From Pseudomonadota bacterium (lineage in GTDB: Bacteria > Desulfobacterota > Desulfobaccia > Desulfobaccales > 0-14-0-80-60-11): a DNA stretch of 6,271 nt. Location of the stretch: assembly GCA_018897875.1 (NCBI GenBank), contig JAHIKF010000341.1, positions 1 through 6,271 of the forward strand. The letters are read 5' to 3'. Position numbers and translations under genes: made by a program. Shown piece by piece: positions 1 through 6,204 of this stretch (positions within the stretch are counted from its first letter, which is position 1; each line of letters opens with the position of its first letter). Below the pieces are notes generated by a model. The model saw only the letters and a program-made list of their open reading frames with translations. It was not told the origin of the DNA and searched no databases.

Positions 1-1095
1 ACGTTCGAGCAAGGCTTCAGGTTTCTGGGTGGGGTATTCTTCCTTCTCCTGTGCCCATGACACAACGGACTGAATATCGTCCCATAACGATTGAACTGGG
101 CGCCCCTCCATTTCGTCTAGGAAGCGTTTGAACCTTGGGATACCGTTTTGGGTATAGTAAACTCGGCCAGCTTCATCGAGTTCGCGCATCTTGGACTCGG
201 GACAGCGCCACAAACCTTCGCAACCTTTCCATGTGTAGCGATAACCACCACCGCTAAGTCCTTTAGCTGAAATGTCTCCAGACATGAACTTCCGACCGTC
301 CTCATCTGAGTAACGGTAGTATCGCTCGACATACCATTCTTCGTAGTCTGTGAGAGGAGCGTTCCAGACAGTCTTCTTTCCTTTAGAGAAATATAAAATA
401 CATTCGTGTACCTGTCCGAAGGCTGCTGAATCGCTATGGGCGGATGCTCGTTTCCAAATGATTTCTGCTCGGTTTTGGTCAGTTCCAAACACTTCCTCCA
501 ATACCAACCGAATGTGACTATTCATCCTCCAATCACAATGAACATAAATACTACCATCCTCGGCAAGTGCTTCTCGCATAAAAATCAAACGTTCACGCAA
601 GTTTTCTAAAAATTCAGCCGTATTTATTTTGTCACTATAACTTTTGGTTCCATCTCCCCCCTGAAAATCCGACTTCGTAGCAAACGGCGGGTCGATATAG
701 ATGAGCTTGACCTTGCCCTTTACCTTGTCCTTGACGAGCGGGTCCTGATTCAGATATACGGTCTTCAAGAACTGTAAATTGTCCCCCTGGATGATGAGGT
801 TCTGCCAGCCGTCCTCGCCGGGTTCCCCGAAGCGCCGCACCACTTGGAGCGGGGCCGATTGCCCCAGTAAATTGGCAGATGCCAGGATGTACCCTTCTGG
901 ACGTTTGGATTTATACTCAATGGTGGGGATTTTTATGCGGTTCAGGCTGGAAAAATCAAACTCCCCTTTTAGACGGATTTCCTCAGCAAGAGAAGGGAAC
1001 AGCTTCCAGGCAATCTCTCGCGGCGGTTCAAAGCCGCCGTTCACCGCCTCCAGCAGCTTGGCCAGTTCTTCTTCGGTCAGGTTGATCTTAGACAT
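1..1095 (-). CDS. Site-specific DNA methyltransferase, beta-class N6-adenine/N4-cytosine type (type III Mod-like), 3' end cut by window
   Basis: The frame reads from ATG at 1095 to the window edge without a stop: 365 residues, C-terminus missing. A Shine-Dalgarno AAGGAG (1101-1106) sits 5 bases before the ATG, which fixes the start. Visible motifs: NLIIQGDNLQFL (residues 99-110), typical of the region before the catalytic motif in Mod-like enzymes; IDPPF (D135-P-P-F138), the catalytic motif IV binding the flipped base; GRPVQSLWDDI shortly before the end; and YPTQKPEALLER (354-365), motif X. The order IV then X marks the beta class; the AdoMet-binding motif I (usually DPFxGSGT) should follow just beyond position 1. 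Family knowledge: these enzymes methylate adenine N6 (or cytosine N4) in a specific site, with the recognition domain between motifs VIII and X, here roughly residues 190-340. It follows the abi gene by 31 bases and is probably co-transcribed with it. A type III Res subunit is expected next, but is outside the window. A solitary or BREX-type methyltransferase is possible. Confidence 0.93.
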   Translation of the reverse strand, partial: MSKINLTEEELAKLLEAVNGGFEPPREIAWKLFPSLAEEIRLKGEFDFSSLNRIKIPTIEYKSKRPEGYILASANLLGQSAPLQVVRRFGEPGEDGWQNLIIQGDNLQFLKTVYLNQDPLVKDKVKGKVKLIYIDPPFATKSDFQGGDGTKSYSDKINTAEFLENLRERLIFMREALAEDGSIYVHCDWRMNSHIRLVLEEVFGTDQNRAEIIWKRASAHSDSAAFGQVHECILYFSKGKKTVWNAPLTDYEEWYVERYYRYSDEDGRKFMSGDISAKGLSGGGYRYTWKGCEGLWRCPESKMRELDEAGRVYYTQNGIPRFKRFLDEMEGRPVQSLWDDIQSVVSWAQEKEEYPTQKPEALLER

Positions 1096-1100
1096 GAAAA

Positions 1101-1106
1101 CTCCTT
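1101..1106 (-). promoter_or_regulatory. Ribosome binding site of the methyltransferase
   Basis: AAGGAG on the minus strand, 5 bases before the ATG at 1095. It lies in the 31-base gap after the abi stop codon (TGA at 1129-1127). No promoter or terminator is visible in this gap, which supports one transcript for both genes. Confidence 0.8.
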
Positions 1107-1126
1107 GGATGGTCCATATCCGAACC

Positions 1127-2065
1127 TCAGGTAAGCCGCCAGAACGGGTCCTGCTGCCAATCTGGGGGGAACCCCATCGCTCCCCAATTGACATTGGCGT
1201 GTTTTGCCAGAAGTTCCATCAGACGACGTTGCCACTTGGACCCATCGGCAATGATGTACATAAGTACATACAACAGGGCTGCCTGGGCGTAGAAGGTGTG
1301 ATTGCGGCTCATTTGCTGCATATAGGCCTTCATGACCTTGGGCTTGATGCTGAACTGCCGATTCCAGAGACGGGCATGGTGGGCGCAGAGGTTGCGGAGA
1401 TAGGTCATAGTATGGAGCCAGGACTCCATGACCCGATGATTGATCTGGAAGGGCTTGCAGATTTCCTTCTGCAGGTCCCGGGAGACCAGCCGGGCGTAGA
1501 TGGTCGACAGCGTGCCCAGGGGCATCACCTCCATGACCATCCAGCTGGGCGGGAGGTCCGGGTGGTCGTAAGTCTGGTAATAGTGATGGATGAAGACTTC
1601 CCGGCGCTGATGGTTCCTTGAAGGTGCCACGGAGGGATGGTAGGTTTCACGCCTGATCTTGTCAATCAGGTTGGCGTGATTGAAACTCGAAAGAAAGTGG
1701 GATGGGTCCATGAACCAGTGCGGGCCATGGTGTTGACTCATGGTGTTGGAAATGCAGGCGCGGAACGCAACCTCAATCCGTTCGATGGCGTCCATGACGA
1801 GCAAGCGCAGTTCACGGTCAAAGATGTAGATGTCTAAGGCATCCTTGAAAGTGACCCCATTTTTGAAGGTGTGGGGAGCCAGACCAGGAGCATTCTGCTG
1901 GAAGGTCAGGAAATAGCCAGAGAGGCGATAGTAGCCGATGTAGCGCAGGTAATGACGGGCTTTGTCGCGGTCGGGAATGATGAGTTCCCGGGAAATCAGG
2001 AGGTCAAGTTGTTCATCAATAGTCAGGGCGGGTTTGCAGTAGGTCTGTTTTTGCCCATTAGACAT
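1127..2065 (-). CDS. Abi_2 family (AbiD/AbiF-like) abortive infection protein with HEPN motif
   Basis: Putative phage-triggered RNase toxin of the Abi_2 family. The N-terminal signature (KPALTIDEQLDLLISRELI followed by YLRYIGYYRLSGYF) is diagnostic for the family. The C-terminal half has LRNLCAHHARLWNR, which contains the HEPN active-site pattern R-x4-H (R232 and H237, numbered from the upstream ATG at 2089) and is the best candidate catalytic centre. The segment AIERIEVAFRACI is the other conserved family block. The length, 312 residues from ATG 2065 or 320 from ATG 2089, is normal and the frame is intact. I prefer 2065: GGTGGG lies 7 bases upstream of it, family members usually begin about ten residues before the KPALT block, and 2089 has only pyrimidine-rich sequence before it. 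Family knowledge: members cause growth arrest on phage infection; HEPN proteins of this kind are considered relatives of the Cas13 nuclease domains. Its own promoter lies upstream and the methyltransferase follows 31 bases downstream. The target RNA and the trigger cannot be read from sequence. Confidence 0.92.
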   Translation of the reverse strand: MSNGQKQTYCKPALTIDEQLDLLISRELIIPDRDKARHYLRYIGYYRLSGYFLTFQQNAPGLAPHTFKNGVTFKDALDIYIFDRELRLLVMDAIERIEVAFRACISNTMSQHHGPHWFMDPSHFLSSFNHANLIDKIRRETYHPSVAPSRNHQRREVFIHHYYQTYDHPDLPPSWMVMEVMPLGTLSTIYARLVSRDLQKEICKPFQINHRVMESWLHTMTYLRNLCAHHARLWNRQFSIKPKVMKAYMQQMSRNHTFYAQAALLYVLMYIIADGSKWQRRLMELLAKHANVNWGAMGFPPDWQQDPFWRLT

Positions 2066-2071
2066 AAAAAT

Positions 2072-2109
2072 ACCCACCGGGGTGCGCATCGTGGAGAGGC
2101 GTGGTGGGT
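2072..2109 (-). promoter_or_regulatory. Leader hairpin covering the abi ribosome binding site
   Basis: In the abi mRNA, ACCCACC (2109-2103) is perfectly complementary to GGTGGGT (2078-2072), with a 24-base loop that contains the alternative ATG at 2089. The 3' arm is the only Shine-Dalgarno-like sequence (GGTGGG) for the ATG at 2065, so folding would hide it. A smaller competing fold, ACCC-CGGT-GGGT, uses the same 3' arm. Five U residues follow the arm, so an attenuator is also conceivable, though a U5 tract is weak. Pairing is seen directly; regulation is inferred. Confidence 0.45.
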
Positions 2110-2121
2110 GTGTTGAATAAA

Positions 2122-2150
2122 TCTATAACCACCCAGTCTCTCATTGTCAA
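2122..2150 (-). promoter_or_regulatory. Sigma-70 promoter of the abi-methyltransferase unit
   Basis: Minus strand: -35 TTGACA (2150-2145, perfect consensus), 17-base spacer (2144-2128), -10 TATAGA (2127-2122, four of six matches). An A-rich stretch, AGAAAAAAGC (2160-2151), lies directly upstream and resembles an UP element. The expected transcription start is near 2113-2115, leaving a leader of about 48-50 bases to the ATG at 2065. It lies in the 100-base gap after the helicase stop codon, so abi need not depend on helicase transcription. A 6-bp dyad (TGGGTG at 2135-2130 and CACCCA at 2110-2105) brackets the -10 and start region and could be an operator. Confidence 0.75.
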
Positions 2151-2189
2151 GCTTTTTTCTGTGCGTAGAATACAAATGACCATATTAAT

Positions 2190-5100
2190 TTATGCGGAGA
2201 AAACCCGCTCCAGCAGGTCGTTCAGTACTGCCACCGGGGTCTCTCCCGCCTTCCGGGGCCGCAGGGTGAACTTGTTGATGCGCAGGAAGTGGTAGCCGTA
2301 GCTTTCCAGCTCCAGTTGCCGGGTCAGGTCGTATTCCAGGTATTCTTCCTTGAAGTCCTCCAGGGAGCGCACCACCTCCGGGTCCTGGGTATGATACTCC
2401 AGCCCGTCATATTCCAGTATCAGGCTTTTCTCTTTACCACCATCGGCTAAGGTCAGCAGAAAGTCAACCCGGTACCTGGGGATGAACTTCTGGTATTCTT
2501 GTTGGATGTACTTTCCGATGTTGAACTGGGGGATGATGAGGAGACGGTCCCGGTGCTGGCGGTAGAAATCGGTCTGGGTGATGTGGATATATAACTCCTT
2601 TTCCTTGGGGGATTCGAATACCGAGTCATCGGCGATAAAATGGTCGTGGGGGCGGGTCTCCTCCAGGATAGTGCGGTAGTATTGTAAGGCGTCGCCCAAC
2701 TTGCTATCGGCATAGTCGCCCAGGTCCATGCTGTGGACAAAGACCATGGTGTCCTTGGCCCGGGAAAAGCCCACGTTCAAACGCTGCATCTTCAGGCTCT
2801 TGATGTTGTCGGCGGTCCCCCCCGGGGTGGGATAGATAGTGCGTAAGTCGGCATTGTTCAGTCTCTTGTCCTGCACCAGGGAGTAATAGACGATATTCCG
2901 CTCTTCCCCCTGCACATCCCCCACAAACCAGATGGCAAGCCGGTTTTCCTCTTTGAGGCGGTGGTAGTTGGGGAGCTTCTCCCGCAGGTATCTTTCCGCC
3001 CGGTCCCGCTGCTCCCGGAAGGAGGTGATGATGCCGATGGTACCTTGGTAGCCGTCAACGGTAAGCTTCTCAAGGTCCTGCCGGATGGCCTCGATTTCGT
3101 CTAAGTTGACATTTTGGCCGGAATGCCCCTGGGTCTCCACCTTGAGGAAGCGGAGCACCGCGTCAATCGGCTTGGTACGCAGGCGGTTGACCACCAGGGG
3201 TATCTGGGCCGGGCGGTAGAAAACCTCGTTGGAATAGCCGATGATTTCGGGAAAGCTGCGGAAATGCTCGGTGAGGGAGCCGTAGTAGTTAGGAATGGCC
3301 TGACAGAAATCCAGGGTGGATATGCGGATGCTGAAGTTCTTGAGCCATTCTTGATCGGCGTCCTGTTGGTCAGCCCGCGGGATTTCGGCCACAAACAGGT
3401 CACCGTCGTCGGCCACCTCGGCGGTCTCCTCCTCCAGCAGCCGCCTTTCCTGTTCCGCCGAAATCGTCCGGTGGGTTTCCCCTCGGTACTCATCAATAAT
3501 TTTTTTGAAGTAAGCGCCGCTGTATTTGCGACTGACGTTAACGGCGCTCACCGCGCCGTACTGGTACTTATCTCCAAAGACCAGCACCTGCTTGGCCCGA
3601 AGGATGAGGGAAAGGGAGTGGGCGATGGAAACCTGGGAGGCTTCGTCAAAGATGAGGATGTCGAAGAGGCCCTCTTCCATGGGGAAGAACCTGAAAATGG
3701 CCTCCGGCTCGGCGATGATGCAGGCATAGGTGGAGCACAGGAGCCTGGCTTGCTCGGGGGTCAGGCGTTTACCGGCGGCAATGCTCCGCTTGATTCTCTG
3801 CATGTCCGCCTGAAAATTTTGGAAGCCTTTCAGGCGCAGATCGTTGGTATGCTCCGTCAGGCGCTGGTTATAGCTATTGAGCTCCTCCAGTTGGCCCCGG
3901 ATTTCCGGCAAGAAGGCTTCTTCCCCGCTCAGTTCGGCATGGAGGGTGATGAACTCCAGGATTTTGGCCTCATCCTGGGTCAGCCCGGTGAGCTTGTCCA
4001 GGGAGGCGAGGTCGGAAAAATCTATCCCTACCCGCCGTAAGGTGGGGCCATAGAGGTCCCTGACCGCCTGGAGATCGTCGATGGTCGGAGATTGCAGGTT
4101 CTCCAGCGTCCCCCGTAGCTTGTCCAGTTGGAGATACAGGTCTTGATGAGACAGACCTGTCAGCCCCACGGCCTCCTGAAATTCGGTTATGACCTGGAGA
4201 ATGTGGGAATAGCGGGTGAGGTCTTGGAACTGCTTGAGCCCCCGGGCCAACTCCTTGAGGGTCAGGTCCTGTTTATCCTTGTTGTGCAGCAAGGCCACAG
4301 CGTTTAGCAGGTGGTGGAACCTGAGGCTATTCAGGTCGCCCAGGTCTGCTGCCAGGGCGGTGAAATCCGTCGGCTGCCGGGCCAGGGAATAAATAAACTC
4401 CATGGCATAAGGGGTATCCCCTTGCAGGCCGTGAAGCGTTTCCAGCAGGGAGTCCACCTGCGCCAGCAGTTTATCAGGCTTGAGGCCGGCCTCTTGGGTG
4501 TAGGCCCATACAGCGGGGAAATCACGCAAGAACTTTTTTTTGGTGGCAGCGAATTTCTTGTCAAAACCAATTTTGCCCAGGAAGGAGGTCTGATTCACCA
4601 ATTCTTGCAACCGTTGCTGGACATCTTGCAGTTCCCGGTAGGAGGAGATTATGTCCTGCAATTCTCGCCATGGGTGCGGCAACGAAGTCAACTCGGTGAC
4701 CGCCAGTTGGCCTAGGGGCAAGTCGTGGTTGAATGCTACGGTCAGCCGGTCCACCAGGGGTTTAGCGGCGTCCAGATTTATCAGGGAGGTCAGGTCGATG
4801 CCGGAAAGGAAGTCTGGGTCAACCCCCTGGGTGGTCAAAGCATTGCAGGCGTCAAGAATGCGGGGGATGTCATGTCGGCGCTGGTAAAGGGCGGTGAGAG
4901 ATTCGAGCGTAATACCACGGAAATCCGTTAGGGGAATATGGCCGGGGAGGTCTTGGAAGTTTCGCAGCGCCTCCGGCATTCCCAGTGAGGGGGTCCCGGC
5001 AATCCCGCATGAATCTATGTCCAGTTCTTTCTCTAATTGGAAAAGGCGGAGCAGCTTCTGGCTCGCCTGGGGTAACAGATTGGTCTGGGTAATGGCGGTG

Positions 5101-6140
5101 GAGATGGTCTGTTCGAGGTGGTGTTGCACCTTAGCTTTATCACGCCCCACGGCGTCCACATTGAAATCTTCAGCCCGGCGGGCGGCCGCATCTATCACCG
5201 GCAAGGAGAGGGAGTTTTCAATGGTGTTCAGCGTGGCGAGTTCCTGGTCCCTGGAGATTCTGATAACGGAGGGTTTGCTGTGGGGATGCAGCTTTCGAAA
5301 TTTATCGGTGAGCATGCGCTCCACCACGTCCAAGGCTTCTTTTTTATGGGAGGTGATGATTATGGACGTGTCGTTTTGGTTGGCCCAGTAGGTAACGGCC
5401 GCGATGGTATGCGACTTACCGGTCCCTGGCGGCCCATCGACCACCACAACCCGGTTTTTGGGGTTACCCATGGCTGTCAATATCTTTTTCTGGGAGCGGT
5501 TTAGCGGCAAGGGGTTGTCGGAATAGAAAAAGCGGGCGGTATTTTTAGGATAATCATCATTGAACTTGGCATTGGTCTCATCATTGGTATTGACGACGTT
5601 TTTTGTAAGATAGCCGTCAACAAAATCAATAATGGCAGACCCTTCTCCCCGTTCAACCTTCGTCATCAACTCCGAGTAGTCGAGAATCCGCTTATCCTCG
5701 TTCTTGATGACCTGGAACCCCAAGCGGTATTTCAGGTGGGGCAGACCTTCTTTCGGCGGGGGGATAGAGCAGGCCTCATTGGTGGTGATGGACTGGGGGG
5801 ATAAGTTATATTCACCACTAAGGAAGCCATCCATCTGCCGGAGGTGGGGGATGCTGCCGGCGAAGGACGCAGCCCGGGGTATGGTCAGGACGTTCTGAAA
5901 CTCGAAGGTATTGATGGCCGGTGTGTTCAGCATCACCAGGTCCCGCGGGATAGTAAGGCGAACACAATCAGTCATGCCGGTGTCGAAATTGACCTCTATG
6001 AAAAAAAACGGGTAGGCTGAGTTTCCGTTGTTGCCGTTTTCTTGGTGTATAGAGCCAAAGAATAGGTAGGAGGTGCCGTAGCTTTCCATTACGGCGAACT
6101 GCCTGAGGAGGATATTTAGGTCGTAGATTACTAGTACCAT
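2190..6140 (-). CDS. Superfamily 1 (UPF1/DNA2-like) helicase with C-terminal PD-(D/E)XK nuclease domain, probably 5'-truncated
   Basis: ATP-dependent nucleic-acid translocase fused to a nuclease, probably a cytoplasmic defence effector. Numbering is from the longest frame (ATG 6206). Q-motif LNRSQ (Q239); Walker A GPPGTGKS (258-265); motif Ia around TSH (285-287); motif II DEAS (854-857); motif III GDKYQ (878-882); motif IV EHFRS (980-984); motif V VQGEE (1098-1102); motif VI NVGFSRAK (1144-1151, arginine finger R1149). About 520 mostly helical residues lie between motifs Ia and II, with heptad-like RELQD repeats at 514-527. The C-terminus (about 1200-1338) has RVDF (D1248), EYDG (E1265, D1267) and H1272, then GYHFLRI: the pattern of Vsr/DUF559/DUF2726-type nucleases. 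The stop is TAA at 2192-2190. The start is unsettled: ATG 6206 lies antisense to the transposase start codon and has no ribosome binding site, so I give ATG 6140 (M23), which also lacks one. The native N-terminus is probably lost to the insertion sequence. Function in defence is inferred from architecture and neighbours. Confidence 0.85.
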   Translation of the reverse strand: MVLVIYDLNILLRQFAVMESYGTSYLFFGSIHQENGNNGNSAYPFFFIEVNFDTGMTDCVRLTIPRDLVMLNTPAINTFEFQNVLTIPRAASFAGSIPHLRQMDGFLSGEYNLSPQSITTNEACSIPPPKEGLPHLKYRLGFQVIKNEDKRILDYSELMTKVERGEGSAIIDFVDGYLTKNVVNTNDETNAKFNDDYPKNTARFFYSDNPLPLNRSQKKILTAMGNPKNRVVVVDGPPGTGKSHTIAAVTYWANQNDTSIIITSHKKEALDVVERMLTDKFRKLHPHSKPSVIRISRDQELATLNTIENSLSLPVIDAAARRAEDFNVDAVGRDKAKVQHHLEQTISTAITQTNLLPQASQKLLRLFQLEKELDIDSCGIAGTPSLGMPEALRNFQDLPGHIPLTDFRGITLESLTALYQRRHDIPRILDACNALTTQGVDPDFLSGIDLTSLINLDAAKPLVDRLTVAFNHDLPLGQLAVTELTSLPHPWRELQDIISSYRELQDVQQRLQELVNQTSFLGKIGFDKKFAATKKKFLRDFPAVWAYTQEAGLKPDKLLAQVDSLLETLHGLQGDTPYAMEFIYSLARQPTDFTALAADLGDLNSLRFHHLLNAVALLHNKDKQDLTLKELARGLKQFQDLTRYSHILQVITEFQEAVGLTGLSHQDLYLQLDKLRGTLENLQSPTIDDLQAVRDLYGPTLRRVGIDFSDLASLDKLTGLTQDEAKILEFITLHAELSGEEAFLPEIRGQLEELNSYNQRLTEHTNDLRLKGFQNFQADMQRIKRSIAAGKRLTPEQARLLCSTYACIIAEPEAIFRFFPMEEGLFDILIFDEASQVSIAHSLSLILRAKQVLVFGDKYQYGAVSAVNVSRKYSGAYFKKIIDEYRGETHRTISAEQERRLLEEETAEVADDGDLFVAEIPRADQQDADQEWLKNFSIRISTLDFCQAIPNYYGSLTEHFRSFPEIIGYSNEVFYRPAQIPLVVNRLRTKPIDAVLRFLKVETQGHSGQNVNLDEIEAIRQDLEKLTVDGYQGTIGIITSFREQRDRAERYLREKLPNYHRLKEENRLAIWFVGDVQGEERNIVYYSLVQDKRLNNADLRTIYPTPGGTADNIKSLKMQRLNVGFSRAKDTMVFVHSMDLGDYADSKLGDALQYYRTILEETRPHDHFIADDSVFESPKEKELYIHITQTDFYRQHRDRLLIIPQFNIGKYIQQEYQKFIPRYRVDFLLTLADGGKEKSLILEYDGLEYHTQDPEVVRSLEDFKEEYLEYDLTRQLELESYGYHFLRINKFTLRPRKAGETPVAVLNDLLERVFSA

Positions 6141-6157
6141 GTAACTATGCTTTTTTC

Positions 6158-6174
6158 GTATAATGCGGTATAAT
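6158..6174 (+). promoter_or_regulatory. Tandem TATAAT boxes before the transposase
   Basis: GTATAAT occurs at 6158-6164 and again at 6168-6174, exactly 10 bases apart. Both are perfect -10 hexamers on the plus strand, but no good -35 lies 16-18 bases upstream of either (at best two of six matches). They could be alternative weak promoters for the transposase, or one helical turn-spaced pair of transposase contact sites in the element end. Confidence 0.4.
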
Positions 6175-6176
6175 AG

Positions 6177-6204
6177 GGCAAATTCCCAGGGGGAGGGATT
6201 TGCC
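6177..6204 (+). promoter_or_regulatory. Hairpin abutting the transposase start codon
   Basis: GGCAAAT (6177-6183) pairs with ATTTGCC (6198-6204). After a bulged T6184, CCC (6185-6187) pairs with GGG (6195-6197), with a 7-base loop. The Shine-Dalgarno sequence GGGGGAGGG (6189-6197) lies in the loop and 3' arm, and the ATG (6205) follows immediately, so the folded mRNA would be poorly translated. Confidence 0.6.

Noticed and set aside
117..488. 123-codon minus-strand frame starting at 488
   Set aside because: It overlaps the methyltransferase in another frame; only the methyltransferase frame shows the expected block order through to the TQKP motif.
1021..1039. GC-only inverted repeat CGGCGG-N7-CCGCCG
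   Set aside because: It lies in the coding sequence for Asn-Gly-Gly-Phe-Glu-Pro-Pro, where Gly and Pro codons create such pairing by chance; there is no U tract and no sign of a terminator.
779..1621. 280-codon open frame on the plus strand
   Set aside because: It spans antisense to both the methyltransferase start and the abi 3' half, which carry clear family motifs; its translation is low-complexity and unlike any family I know.
2090..2189. Terminator after the helicase gene, or a small RNA gene before abi
   Set aside because: No GC-rich stem with a U tract follows the helicase stop, and the 100-base gap is taken up by the promoter and leader, leaving no room for an independent structured RNA.
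3114..4040. 308-codon open frame on the plus strand inside the helicase gene
   Set aside because: It is antisense to helicase motifs II to IV, has no recognisable domain or ribosome binding site, and such frames are common opposite GC-rich genes.
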